The notes beneath the pieces are model-generated. The model had not been told where the DNA came from and made no database searches. It saw only the letters and a program-made list of their open reading frames with translations. The translations under genes and the position numbers were made by a program. Positions 9,366 through 18,783 of a DNA stretch of 64,000 nucleotides are shown one piece after another; position 1 is the first letter of the stretch; each line of letters begins with the position of its first letter. Source of the stretch: Proteobacteria bacterium SG_bin4 (lineage in GTDB: Bacteria > Pseudomonadota > Gammaproteobacteria > Burkholderiales > Nitrosomonadaceae); NCBI GenBank assembly GCA_002083395.1, contig LWDH01000015.1, forward strand, positions 1-64,000. Direction: 5' to 3'.

Positions 9366-10493
9366 ATGTTTCATCACCACGATTTACTCACCGATCTTGA
9401 CAAGCCGTTGCCGGTCAAAGATAAAATCATCAGCGCGCATCGTTCCATCCAACAACGCTTTGCATTTATCTCCCGGATCGCGATTGCGCTGTACGATCCG
9501 GAAACACGAATTCTCAAAACTTATCTGGATAGCAGCGGCAACGATAAACCGCTCGCCCACTACCAAGCACCGCTCGATGAAGCGCCTTCTCTCAAAGAAA
9601 TATTGGCTAAAGGGCTGCCTCGCGTTGTCAATAACCTGGTTACTTTTGAAAATGGAACACACGAACACACGAAAAGGATTGGCCGTCACGGTTATGCGGC
9701 CAGCTACACGATGCCGATTTTTCATGCCGGAGAATTCGTCGGCTTCTTATTCTTTAATTCACACGAAAGCGATGTTTTCACCGAAAATGTCTTAAGTATT
9801 CTGGATATTTACGGGCATTTAATCGCATTAATGGTTATAAACGAATTGACTACGCTTAAAGTCATGGGAGCCGCGTTAAAAACCACCAGCGGCATTACCC
9901 ACGTGCGTGATCCCGAAACCGGCAGCCACTTGGACCGGATGTCGCGCTACAGCCGTCTGATAGCTGCCGAGCTTGCAGAACAATACGATTTGGACGATGC
10001 CTACATTGAGCATATTTTCATGTTTTCCCCGCTGCACGATATCGGGAAAATTTCTATACCCGACAGTATTTTGCTGAAGCCGGGCCAACTCGATGCAGAC
10101 GAACGATTGATCATGAATACGCATGCGCAAAAAGGCAGAAGCATGATCGATGATATTGTGATGAACTTTGGATTCGAGAGTATCGATCACATTAATATCC
10201 TGAGAAATATCGCGGAATTCCACCATGAAGCTGTGAATGGCAGCGGTTATCCTACCGGGAAAAAAGGACAAGAAATTCCGTTGGAAGCGCGTATTGTCGC
10301 AGTCGCCGATGTTTTCGACGCGCTCACTTCGCAGCGCCCGTATAAAACGGCGTGGAGCAATCAAAAAGCGTTTGAAATGTTAAAACAAATGGCAGGAACA
10401 AAACTGGATTCCGATTGCGTCAATGCATTGATTAATAATGAAAAGATTATCGAATCGATTCAGCAGCAATTCAAGGAAAACATCTACGGTTGA
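9366..10493 (+). CDS. GAF and HD-GYP domain phosphodiesterase
   Basis: Predicted cyclic-di-GMP phosphodiesterase with an N-terminal GAF-like sensory domain (about 30-155) and a C-terminal HD-GYP domain (about 175-370). The metal-binding HD pair (SPLHDIGKISIPD, H224-D225) and the signature HHEAVNGSGYP (GYP at 294-296) are intact, so it is probably active. There is no transmembrane segment or receiver domain, so it should act in the cytoplasm. The ATG at 9366 was chosen because an ACGGAAA sequence precedes it and MFHHHDLLTD looks like a natural start; in-frame GTG 9234 and ATG 9276 would add 44 or 30 residues that are not part of the domain. Confidence 0.88.
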   Translation: MFHHHDLLTDLDKPLPVKDKIISAHRSIQQRFAFISRIAIALYDPETRILKTYLDSSGNDKPLAHYQAPLDEAPSLKEILAKGLPRVVNNLVTFENGTHEHTKRIGRHGYAASYTMPIFHAGEFVGFLFFNSHESDVFTENVLSILDIYGHLIALMVINELTTLKVMGAALKTTSGITHVRDPETGSHLDRMSRYSRLIAAELAEQYDLDDAYIEHIFMFSPLHDIGKISIPDSILLKPGQLDADERLIMNTHAQKGRSMIDDIVMNFGFESIDHINILRNIAEFHHEAVNGSGYPTGKKGQEIPLEARIVAVADVFDALTSQRPYKTAWSNQKAFEMLKQMAGTKLDSDCVNALINNEKIIESIQQQFKENIYG

Positions 10494-10694
10494 TCCAATG
10501 AAAGCGACAGCCTTGCTGCCGTCATTCTCCCGATAACCCTCCCGGCTACTTCTTTACTTCAAAGCGTTGTTTCTCTATATAATCGGCGAGCATCCCGTTT
10601 CGATATCAACTCGACTTGTTGAATAATATCCCGGCATATTCGATGCGATGAGTCGAGCCAATCGATGCTTATAACCCTCATGCAGGAGACACCG

Positions 10695-12683
10695 ATGACA
10701 ACTACGTTACTGGCAGGCCCAATCGTTCGCCGAGTTACTAAAAATCGCGTGTGTGTATGGCTGGCAACAAGCCGGCCGGTTATTCTCAAATTGGAGATTT
10801 TGAATGAAGACCGGCAGATTCTCGCTTTCAGCAATCCGGCTGATTTGGCATCGCAATCCGTAGCAGCCGGAAAAAATCTGCATATCTATCTTCTGCAAGC
10901 GCGGCCGATTAACAATACCTTTCCCGCCGATCGTTTACTGAGTTACCGGATCGTAGAATCGGAAGGCGATACGGAGCAGAACTGGGATCTCCGCGCATTG
11001 GAGTTGACTTATGGCGATGATGAATACCCCACTTTTTTTATCCCCGGTCAATTGTCGCAAGCGCTTTATGGCAGTTGCCGGAAACCGCACCATTACCGTA
11101 AACCCCGCGATGCAGAACACCCCGACGCTTTGGGTTTCGCAGACAACTTATTAAACCAGCACCATCGCGATTTGCGCCAGCGCCCGGGTGTCTTGCTGCT
11201 TGGCGGTGATCAGATTTATGCCGACGACGTCGGAATCTCGCTGTTTGCCATGCTGCGCCAGGAAGCAGCCCAATTAACCGGTCAATCTGAACTATTGCCA
11301 CTATCCGACGGCACCACACTGGATCCAACCGAAATTTCCATCGGAAATCGCAAGTCTGTTCTAAAAAAATACAACACCGGCTTTACTTCCGATCTGTCCT
11401 ATAACCATCTTCTGAGTTTTGGCGAATTTGCCGCGATGTACCTCTATGTTTTCGGCAACCATGATGGCTGGCAGCCGGTTCTGGATTGGGATACGCTTAA
11501 GTCGTTGGGACTCGATAACGAAGAAAAAGCACGTGATATTTTCAACCATGAGCGTGAATCCCTGCAGCGCTTTCACGATAGCTTGCCAAAAATCAGACGG
11601 CTCCTGGCAAACATCTCAACCTATATGATCTTCGATGATCACGAGGTAACCGATGATTGGAATATCACCGGTGCTTGGCATGAGAAAGTAAGAGATTCGG
11701 TGTTGGGACGGCGGATTGTCGGCAATGCGCTGGCAGCCTACTGGTTATTCCAGGGATGGGGTAACGATCCGGACAATTTCGATAAGGACTTTATTTATTC
11801 CATTTCGAAGCATCTCAGTAATGGACAAAACCGGGCCGATGACGCCGACCGTTTCGATCTTTTTACCTGGAAACACCGTCACTGGGGATTTTCCGTACCG
11901 ACCAACCCGCCTATTATTGCCATTGACTGCCGCACCCAACGGCAGCCGGATCGTGGTGATCATGATCATTACCCACCCCGGTTAATGGATCGATATGCGC
12001 TGGACTGGTTACGCGTCGAGTGGATCAAACTGAAAGCCGACCTGAATTTAGCACCGGATGTCTGCCCGATTATCATGACAGCGGTACCGGTCATGGGATT
12101 CACTTCAGTCGCATCCGCTAAGCAACTGGCAGTTTGGTTGGCTGGCCTGCTCGAAGGCTGGCAACCGATATACCTTTTTGAGAAACTTTTGAAGAAAGAA
12201 GGAGCTATCACCGGATGGATTGTCGCAAAATTGGATATAGAAGCCAGCAATAAAGATGGCTACGCCGCTTTTCTAAGCACATTAGCCGATGCGATGGACA
12301 TCCGGCGATGTGTATTCTTATCCGGCGATGTGCATCACTCGTTCGCAGCCACCGGTTGGTTTAAGCTATCGGACAAACGCCTGGATTGTTACCAATTTAC
12401 TAGTTCCGCTTTGTGCAATAAATTACACGACCAAGGCGAAAAGCTGCTGGAGATCGGCAATAAGCAAACCAAGCCTTTTAGCCGGCGCGGTTTTATCAAA
12501 TGGTCTTACTGGCGCTCCGAAATGAAATTGCTAGTGGCGCAAAACCGGGCATGCCGCGTGACTGCTCAATGTAACCTCGGATTGATCACATTTCGCGATA
12601 ACATTCCGGAAAAAAATGCGCTGCTCACTGGCGATGCCACGCCACCCATTTATGTGCTGCCAAAAATTCCATTATCCGATTAA
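10695..12683 (+). CDS. PhoD-like metallophosphatase, cytoplasmic
   Basis: A 662-residue protein of the PhoD/metallophosphoesterase superfamily. Metal-ligand motifs appear in order: LLGGDQIYADD, VFGNHDGW, IFDDHEVTDDWN and SGDVHHSF. An N-terminal Fn3-like strand region (VTKNRVCVWLATSRPV) precedes the catalytic domain, as in other PhoD-like proteins. The start at 10695 follows an AGGAGA Shine-Dalgarno five bases upstream; an upstream in-frame ATG at 10665 has none. Unlike Bacillus PhoD there is no Tat or Sec signal, so a cytoplasmic phosphodiesterase role is more likely than periplasmic phosphate scavenging. Substrate unknown. A weak TTACTT-18-TATAAT promoter-like pair sits near 10554-10583. Confidence 0.8.
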   Translation: MTTTLLAGPIVRRVTKNRVCVWLATSRPVILKLEILNEDRQILAFSNPADLASQSVAAGKNLHIYLLQARPINNTFPADRLLSYRIVESEGDTEQNWDLRALELTYGDDEYPTFFIPGQLSQALYGSCRKPHHYRKPRDAEHPDALGFADNLLNQHHRDLRQRPGVLLLGGDQIYADDVGISLFAMLRQEAAQLTGQSELLPLSDGTTLDPTEISIGNRKSVLKKYNTGFTSDLSYNHLLSFGEFAAMYLYVFGNHDGWQPVLDWDTLKSLGLDNEEKARDIFNHERESLQRFHDSLPKIRRLLANISTYMIFDDHEVTDDWNITGAWHEKVRDSVLGRRIVGNALAAYWLFQGWGNDPDNFDKDFIYSISKHLSNGQNRADDADRFDLFTWKHRHWGFSVPTNPPIIAIDCRTQRQPDRGDHDHYPPRLMDRYALDWLRVEWIKLKADLNLAPDVCPIIMTAVPVMGFTSVASAKQLAVWLAGLLEGWQPIYLFEKLLKKEGAITGWIVAKLDIEASNKDGYAAFLSTLADAMDIRRCVFLSGDVHHSFAATGWFKLSDKRLDCYQFTSSALCNKLHDQGEKLLEIGNKQTKPFSRRGFIKWSYWRSEMKLLVAQNRACRVTAQCNLGLITFRDNIPEKNALLTGDATPPIYVLPKIPLSD

Positions 12684-12802
12684 TCAATGACAGGAAAATA
12701 CCTGTTCCACTCCGGATATCGCCCACCGATCAATGACTTCGTAAAACCCGGAATCCGTTTAAAAAGAACAATAACCAACCGGTCTGCCAGAAACTCCCTC
12801 CA

Positions 12803-14242
12803 ATGATGCGTAATCGCAAAACAACATTACCCGCTTTAATCAGACCAAGTGATGCATCCGCATGGGTGGCCTGCGCCAGGCGGGTGTGGTTTGATCAACA
12901 TCAACCGGTCGCGTACGAGCCCGATGATTTTAATCGCATGCTGAGCGACATTGGTCTGGCGCATGAAGCGGCAATCCTCGCCAGACTGCAAAGCCAGTAC
13001 CCTGTGAGCACGGCAACCTCCGTTGAAAATACCCAAACGTTAATCCGGCAGGGAGCACCGGTTATTTATCAGGGACAACTGATTAATGAAGAATTGGGTT
13101 TGATCGGTTATCCTGATTTTCTGATCCGGCATGAAAGCGGTCACTATCAGCCCGCTGATGCCAAGCTATCTTCCAGCGAGAACAAGAAAGCCATCCAAAT
13201 TCAGCTCGGCATTTATCGGAGATTGTTGGCGAATAAGTTACCGGCGATTGTTTTTCTGGGTGACGGACGCACGGCAGTGCTCGGCGATGAGGTTGACGCA
13301 GTGGTCGATGAGTTCATTGACAGTATGCGGGCAATCCTCGACTTACCACAGCCACCACTGGTTCGATACAGTCATAGCAAATGCCGCATCTGCCCGTATT
13401 TTAATCACTGCCTCCCGGAATTTGAAACATCGGAAGATATTTCCTTACTGTACGGCATTCATGGCAAAGCAGCGGATCATCTCGCCGAATCAGGAATTAC
13501 AACCATTTCCCAGCTCGCAGCGTGTTCGGCCGAATCGCTACCCGATGCACCTTATCTCAAAGGCACGAAACGAAAACATCGCGCTATCTTGCAGGCCAAA
13601 TCCTATCTCACCGGTAAAGTTTTCCAGCTCGAGCGTACCACGCTTCCTGATGGTACTTGGATCCATTTCGATATCGAAGACAATCCGCTAACACCCAACC
13701 GCGAACGTCATGTCTATCTTTGGGGTTTTCTGCTGCCGGACTACGATACCGGATGTTTTGAGTATGTTTGGACTGATCATGAAACCAATGATTTTGAAGG
13801 TTGGCTGGGTTTCTTGAAAAAAATTGAAGAATATCGAACTCGCTATCCGTCACTCATACTCACTCACTATTCGAATCATGAAAAAGCCACCATCCGCAAA
13901 TATGCCGAACGTTATGCGATGGAAAAGCATGCCACGGTTGCCTGGTTACTCGGTCAGAATAGCCCATTATTCGATATACAGAATCCGGTATCGGATTGCT
14001 TGGTGTTACCACTGCAAGGCTACGGACTCAAGGATATTTGCAAACATTCGGCCCTAGTAAACTTTCAATGGCAGAATGAAGAATCGGGATCTCAATGGTC
14101 AGTGGTGCAATTCAACCGCTTTCGCGCAGAAAAAAACGATGCAGAGCGGCAGCGGTTAAAAGCTGAAATTTTGAGCTATAACCGCGATGATGTAATGGCA
14201 ACCAGGAAACTTGAAGAGTGGCTTAGAAACTTGTTTCGTTGA
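12803..14242 (+). CDS. TM0106-like RecB/Cas4-type nuclease with RNase H-like exonuclease domain
   Basis: A 479-residue two-domain nuclease. The N-terminal half has a PD-(D/E)XK RecB fold: H54, D105 (IGYPDF), D119-x-K121 (ADAKL) and a following Gln-rich helix. Four cysteines, C24 plus C194, C197 and C203 (CRICPYFNHC), fit the split 4Fe-4S cluster of Cas4/AddB. A helix-hairpin-like segment (about 210-265) leads to a C-terminal RNase H-like 3'-5' exonuclease domain with FDIEDNPL, a central NHEK motif and YNRDDV near the end, as in DEDD nucleases. This layout matches the TM0106 family of putative RecB-like nucleases. Biological role unknown. The adjacent genes give no hint. Confidence 0.85.
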   Translation: MMRNRKTTLPALIRPSDASAWVACARRVWFDQHQPVAYEPDDFNRMLSDIGLAHEAAILARLQSQYPVSTATSVENTQTLIRQGAPVIYQGQLINEELGLIGYPDFLIRHESGHYQPADAKLSSSENKKAIQIQLGIYRRLLANKLPAIVFLGDGRTAVLGDEVDAVVDEFIDSMRAILDLPQPPLVRYSHSKCRICPYFNHCLPEFETSEDISLLYGIHGKAADHLAESGITTISQLAACSAESLPDAPYLKGTKRKHRAILQAKSYLTGKVFQLERTTLPDGTWIHFDIEDNPLTPNRERHVYLWGFLLPDYDTGCFEYVWTDHETNDFEGWLGFLKKIEEYRTRYPSLILTHYSNHEKATIRKYAERYAMEKHATVAWLLGQNSPLFDIQNPVSDCLVLPLQGYGLKDICKHSALVNFQWQNEESGSQWSVVQFNRFRAEKNDAERQRLKAEILSYNRDDVMATRKLEEWLRNLFR

Positions 14243-14341
14243 TTGCGGGAAGCCAAGTCACAACTACCGTAGCCCTGGCGCCGCAATCAACTCGATAATG
14301 TATGATTCATTCAGTCGAGTCAACCTATTGAATCAACCCAT

Positions 14342-14358
14342 TCAGCATCGAATGCTGA
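14342..14358. terminator. Short hairpin between convergent genes
   Basis: TCAGCA-TCGAA-TGCTGA forms a 6-bp stem with a 5-nt loop, seven bases past the stop codon of the minus-strand gene at 14365. It lies between two convergent genes, where terminators are expected, but no T run follows on either strand. A weak terminator is plausible. Confidence 0.35.
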
Positions 14359-14364
14359 TCACGT

Positions 14365-14658
14365 TTACCTGAATGATGCCATTTCCAGACCATTACTTTT
14401 TACTGGACTTTGTAGATGAGGGAAAGCTTTTTCATGAATTTCCTGTAAGGTATAGATCTCTTGCAGTACGTCCAATGGAAATCCCTGTCTGCTTTGATCA
14501 CGCTCCACCACAAGTAACTTGTTGATATAAGAATAGAATTCTTTATATCCCCAATGCAATTCAATCATATCAGCGACTCTTTGATACCGAGTATCCAATA
14601 ACGAATCTTTATCACCTAGATGCGCTTTAAATTCCTTGATAGTTTTTTTTAATGCCAT
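14365..14658 (-). CDS. Hypothetical protein, 97 residues
   Basis: A small soluble, largely helical and charged protein (MALKKTIKEFKAHLGDKD at the start) with several aromatic residues in the middle (HWGYKEFYSYINKLL). I do not recognise the family. It has no signal peptide, membrane segment or cysteine. An AGGAAG-type ribosome binding site lies just before the ATG, and the gap around it is AT-rich, supporting a real, separately transcribed gene. It stands alone between the convergent nuclease gene and the divergent dapE. Confidence 0.7.
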   Translation of the reverse strand: MALKKTIKEFKAHLGDKDSLLDTRYQRVADMIELHWGYKEFYSYINKLLVVERDQSRQGFPLDVLQEIYTLQEIHEKAFPHLQSPVKSNGLEMASFR

Positions 14659-14863
14659 TTTGATCTTCCTTCCTTACAAACTAATACAATATGTCAATTC
14701 TTTTAAAGCCAGAAAATTCTGACAGATTTATTTATTTTCATATTACGGACGGATTGCAATAAAATTCAGTCATCTTCTCAGCTGAATTTAATTAAAACGA
14801 TAGATAAATTGCGATATTCTCTTTGATATAACCGTAAATCATTTTTTAAAATCAAACATTGCC

Positions 14864-16066
14864 ATGTCAAATGATACTTTAGCCCTCGCCCAAACACTGA
14901 TTGCCCGTAAATCTCTCACACCGTCTGATGACGGTTGCCAGGAAATCTTAATCGAACGACTGGAGAAGCTTGGTTTCCACGTTGAAAAAATGCGTTTCGG
15001 TGAAGTCGACAATTTTTGGGCGCGGCGTGGTAAAAGTTCACCGGTTCTATGCTTTGCCGGGCATACGGACGTCGTTCCAACGGGTCCATTGAAAGAGTGG
15101 GACAGCGATCCATTTACACCTGTGATCAGAGATAACCGGTTATACGGCCGAGGCGCGGCGGATATGAAATCATCGCTAGCGGCGTTTATCACGGCCATTG
15201 AGGCTTTCGTGCAGCAGCATGCTGATCATAATGGCTCGCTTGCATTGTTAATCACCTCGGATGAAGAAGGAATCGCGATCGATGGCACAGTGAAAGTTGT
15301 CGAGACCTTAAAAGCGCGAGGAGAACTGATTGATTACTGTATCGTCGGTGAGCCGACTTGTACCGACAAACTTGGAGACACCATTAAAAATGGCCGCCGC
15401 GGATCTTTATCCGGTAATCTGACAGTGATGGGTATCCAAGGTCATATCGCTTACCCGCATTTAGCAAAAAACCCTATCCATCTTGTCGCGCCAGCGATTG
15501 CCGAATTAGCGCAAACGGAATGGGATCAAGGTAACGAATACTTTCCGCCGACCACTTGGCATATTTCCAACATTCACGCCGGCACCGGTGCGACCAATGT
15601 GATACCGGGTACATTGAATTTGTTATTTAATTTTCGATTCTCGACCGCCAGTACCGTTGATTCTTTAAAAACCAAAGTGCATCAAATCCTCGACAAGCAT
15701 GGCCTCAATTATGAATTGCAATGGGAATTGTCGGGAAAACCGTTTTTGACAGAGAAAGCCGAATTAGCGAATGCAATGCACGCAGCCATTTCGTCAGTTA
15801 CCGCTCTCGAGCCGCAACTCTCTACATCCGGCGGCACCTCGGATGGCCGGTTCATTGCCGATATCTGTCAACAAGTCGTCGAGTTCGGTCCCTGTAACGC
15901 AACGATTCATAAACTGAATGAGAACGTTGAAGTCGACGATCTGGATAAACTTTCCAAGATATATCAATTAACCATGGAAAATTTACTGATCGACAAGGAT
16001 TCTCGGTCACAAACCGGTGAGGCAATTGGATTTTGGGAGAAATTAAGAAAAACTTTCTTTGACTAA
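14864..16066 (+). CDS. dapE: Succinyl-diaminopimelate desuccinylase
   Basis: Hydrolyses N-succinyl-LL-2,6-diaminopimelate to LL-diaminopimelate and succinate in lysine and peptidoglycan synthesis. The zinc ligands and catalytic residues are present: H67 (FAGHTDVVP), D100 (GRGAADMK), E134-E135 (TSDEEG) and the C-terminal TSGGTSDGRF motif. The protein has 400 residues; the family usually ends shortly after the last helix near residue 375, so about 20-25 extra C-terminal residues (SRSQTGEAIGFWEKL region) appear added. Start ATG at 14864 gives the normal N-terminus. Catalytic metals are expected to be two zinc ions. Confidence 0.95.
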   Translation: MSNDTLALAQTLIARKSLTPSDDGCQEILIERLEKLGFHVEKMRFGEVDNFWARRGKSSPVLCFAGHTDVVPTGPLKEWDSDPFTPVIRDNRLYGRGAADMKSSLAAFITAIEAFVQQHADHNGSLALLITSDEEGIAIDGTVKVVETLKARGELIDYCIVGEPTCTDKLGDTIKNGRRGSLSGNLTVMGIQGHIAYPHLAKNPIHLVAPAIAELAQTEWDQGNEYFPPTTWHISNIHAGTGATNVIPGTLNLLFNFRFSTASTVDSLKTKVHQILDKHGLNYELQWELSGKPFLTEKAELANAMHAAISSVTALEPQLSTSGGTSDGRFIADICQQVVEFGPCNATIHKLNENVEVDDLDKLSKIYQLTMENLLIDKDSRSQTGEAIGFWEKLRKTFFD

Positions 16067-16088
16067 AAAAGCGCGGCCGATAAACGTA

Positions 16089-16703
16089 TTAAAGATAGCT
16101 ATTAATCTCATCGAGCATGCTGCGATAATTCCGGTAGTCGATTGCGATTGCGTTTATTCTTTCTCTTTGCGCTAATCGTAAGGATGGATAAGAATAAACA
16201 TCCATGCTTCTCGACAATTGTATCTGCCGCTGCAATTCGTTCTCGACATCTGTACTTTCCAGATCAACCTTAAAAGTATTCGCATCAAGACCGATCGCTT
16301 CGGCGCATTCCACTAACACTTCCAATAATGCAGGATTCTTTGCTTTTTGGTAATAGCCATCTTGAATGGCGCGAATCATCCTTAGTCCCGCTTCCTGGTT
16401 CTGCCTTGTTGCCGCGATAACTGCCCGGCAAGCCGGATAGGTTGAGCGGATCGGTTGATTGCGCGACCAGAATTCCCAATTAAACTGAATTCCTGGTACC
16501 GTCTGCTCGATTCTTTGCCAAGCTTGTTGAATATTCTGTTGTACTGTGAGCGGCATCGGCGCCGTAGTATCGGGAGCCAAACCACCCAGCAAATAAGCAA
16601 CCTTAACTTCGCCTGGCAGATTGTTCTGTAACTGCGACCATACGTCACTGAATGCATAGCACCAACTACACATCGGGTCATGAATATAATACAAATGAGT
16701 CAT
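16089..16703 (-). CDS. DsbA-family (FrnE-like) thioredoxin-fold protein
   Basis: A 204-residue thioredoxin-fold protein with the redox motif CSWC at C12-C15 close to the N-terminus (IHDPMCSWCYAF) and a long helical insertion, as in the FrnE/DsbA-like cytoplasmic oxidoreductases. There is no signal peptide, so it should act in the cytoplasm. It converges on dapE with a 22-base gap. Likely a thiol-disulfide oxidoreductase or isomerase; substrate unknown. Confidence 0.85.
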   Translation of the reverse strand: MTHLYYIHDPMCSWCYAFSDVWSQLQNNLPGEVKVAYLLGGLAPDTTAPMPLTVQQNIQQAWQRIEQTVPGIQFNWEFWSRNQPIRSTYPACRAVIAATRQNQEAGLRMIRAIQDGYYQKAKNPALLEVLVECAEAIGLDANTFKVDLESTDVENELQRQIQLSRSMDVYSYPSLRLAQRERINAIAIDYRNYRSMLDEINSYL

Positions 16704-16927
16704 CGCGTTATACGAGATTTATGCTTAAGGTAGTTTTCATAAATTCTTGCGCGGTCGGTTAGATTTCCGTTTTTATCACAGATCTTGCTAACTCAAGCAG
16801 CCTGAACTCGCATGCTTGCAAGCACTGTGTTGGAAGCTGCCTTCAATGCAATAACTAGTTTTCCATCAAAGAAATGTGTAAAATTATGCGCTTTTTCCAT
16901 TCCATAATTTAATGGATTTTTAATTTC

Positions 16928-18157
16928 GTGGCTTTTTACGTACAAAAATACGGCGGCACCTCGGTCGGTAGCACAGAAAGAATAAAAAATGTTGCGCGCC
17001 GGGTCGCTAAATTCCATGCACAAGGCCATCGCCTTGTCATCGTCGTTTCGGCAATGAGTGGTGAAACCAACCGATTAATAGCCTTGGCGCATGAAGTACA
17101 GGAAAATCCCAGTCCGCGTGAACTGGACGTCATGATCTCGACAGGGGAGCAGGTTTCAATTGCGCTCTTGGCAATGGCGCTCATGGAACTGAATGTAAAA
17201 GCCAAAAGTTACACAGGTTCTCAAGTCAGGATCTTAACCGATAGCACATTTACCAAAGCGCGCATTTTGAGCATTGATGAAGACAGAATTCGAGCGGATT
17301 TGGATGCCGGATATGTCGTTGTTGTTGCCGGATTCCAAGGAGTCGATGAAAAAGGCAGCATTACCACCTTGGGACGAGGCGGTTCGGACACGACCGGTGT
17401 CGCACTCGCCGCTGCGCTGAAAGCCGATGAATGTCAAATTTATACCGACGTTGATGGAATTTATACTACCGACCCCCGTGTAGTCGCCGAGGCCAGACGA
17501 TTAAATACCATAACTTTTGAAGAAATGCTCGAAATGGCAAGCCTGGGTTCCAAAGTATTACAACTCAGATCCGTTGAGTTTGCCGGAAAATATAAAGTCA
17601 AGCTCAGAGTTCTATCCAGTTTCGAAGAAGATGGCCAAGGCACGCTGATCACATTTGAGGAAGATGAAAATATGGAACAAGCGGTTATTTCAGGTATCGC
17701 ATTCAATCGTGATGAAGCGAAAATCACTGTTTTAGGTGTGCCGGATCATCCTGGCATCGCATATCAGATTCTTGGGCCTGTCGCGGATGCCAATATTGAT
17801 GTCGACATGATTATCCAGAATGTCGGACACGACGGCTTAACGGATTTCTCCTTCACCGTTCATCGTAATGAATTTAAAAATACGATGAACATTTTAAAAG
17901 AACAGATCCAACCACATATTGGCGCCCGCGATGTACTGGGTGGTGATAGAATTGCAAAAGTATCGGTCGTCGGTGTCGGAATGCGATCTCACGCTGGAAT
18001 TGCCAGCAAAATGTTCCGGGTATTAGCGGAAGAAGGCATCAACATACAAATGATCGCAACATCTGAAATAAAAATCTCAGTTGTAGTCGATGAAAAATAT
18101 ATGGAATTGGCTGTTAGAGTGTTACACAAAGCTTTTGATCTCGAACAAGCACTCTAA
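16928..18157 (+). CDS. lysC: Aspartate kinase
   Basis: Phosphorylates aspartate, the first step towards lysine, threonine and methionine. The 409-residue protein starts MAFYVQKYGGTSVGS, with the catalytic-domain signature K-x-GGTSV, and carries two C-terminal ACT domains (about 265-409) that usually mediate feedback inhibition by lysine and threonine. The start is GTG at 16928, fixed by the conserved N-terminus; the ribosome binding site is weak. It lies just upstream of tRNA-Ser. thrB and dapE elsewhere in the window belong to the same pathway. Confidence 0.96.
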   Translation: MAFYVQKYGGTSVGSTERIKNVARRVAKFHAQGHRLVIVVSAMSGETNRLIALAHEVQENPSPRELDVMISTGEQVSIALLAMALMELNVKAKSYTGSQVRILTDSTFTKARILSIDEDRIRADLDAGYVVVVAGFQGVDEKGSITTLGRGGSDTTGVALAAALKADECQIYTDVDGIYTTDPRVVAEARRLNTITFEEMLEMASLGSKVLQLRSVEFAGKYKVKLRVLSSFEEDGQGTLITFEEDENMEQAVISGIAFNRDEAKITVLGVPDHPGIAYQILGPVADANIDVDMIIQNVGHDGLTDFSFTVHRNEFKNTMNILKEQIQPHIGARDVLGGDRIAKVSVVGVGMRSHAGIASKMFRVLAEEGINIQMIATSEIKISVVVDEKYMELAVRVLHKAFDLEQAL

Positions 18158-18195
18158 ACCCACACATTCAACTTTAAACTGCAACACTGATAACC

Positions 18196-18288
18196 GGAGA
18201 GATGGCCGAGTGGTCGAAGGCGCTCCCCTGCTAAGGGAGTATAGGCTCAAAAAGCTTATCGAGGGTTCGAATCCCTCTCTCTCCGCCA
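18196..18288 (+). tRNA. tRNA-Ser(GCU)
   Basis: A 93-nt class II tRNA. The acceptor stem GGAGAGA pairs with the 3' TCTCTCC, the D region GGCCGAGTGGTCGAAGG is typical of serine tRNA, and the anticodon stem-loop CTCCC-CTGCTAA-GGGAG has anticodon GCT (18230-18232), decoding AGC/AGU. A long variable arm and the T loop GGTTCGAATCC follow. The 3' CCA is encoded. It lies 38 bases after lysC. Confidence 0.97.
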
Positions 18289-18783
18289 GAATATTTCTAG
18301 CATCACCCATAAAACACCAACAAGCTCTGCGTAAATGCTCAGTTTATGCGGATTTTGTTATCCACAGTCAATCATAGGGAATGTAATTCTCATAATTAAT
18401 TGTAAGTAAGTTAAATTACTGAAATTGATCCGATAAGAAACATAATCATCTTCCCCTGAATTCAAAGCCAAGGTAGCTCCGGCGGCGATTTAAGGAGAAG
18501 CGATGCTACCATGCGGGTAACGCATTATGGAATTCACCCGATTTAGATCAGCAGCCATAAATGTCTTTTAATTCATTAAATTGACTGAGCAATCATGATC
18601 AAAATACTATCTCATGACAGGAAGCACTGGTAATTCCACCACTGTTGTAGTTGGAAAAAAAAGTATTTCAGCTTACTATATCCACAGGTCTCTCAAGAAG
18701 CATCAAACGGTCTTAAAATTAACAACATAGAAAAATTAAACTAAAAACCATATATAACCCCATTATTTAAAATCATGTAATAC
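18289..18783. other. Long AT-rich intergenic region with a small structured patch
   Basis: About 495 bases between tRNA-Ser and the FadL-type gene hold no convincing ORF. Most is AT-rich. A GC-richer patch at 18472-18524 has GGTAGC (18472-18477) pairing with GCTACC (18505-18510), followed by a small TGCG-GGTAA-CGCA hairpin. It could be a small RNA, a leader element or a decayed repeat. No known riboswitch class was recognised. Confidence 0.4.

Noticed and set aside
14839..15198. A 119-codon frame opposite the start of dapE
   Set aside because: It is antisense to conserved DapE residues and lacks any signature of its own.
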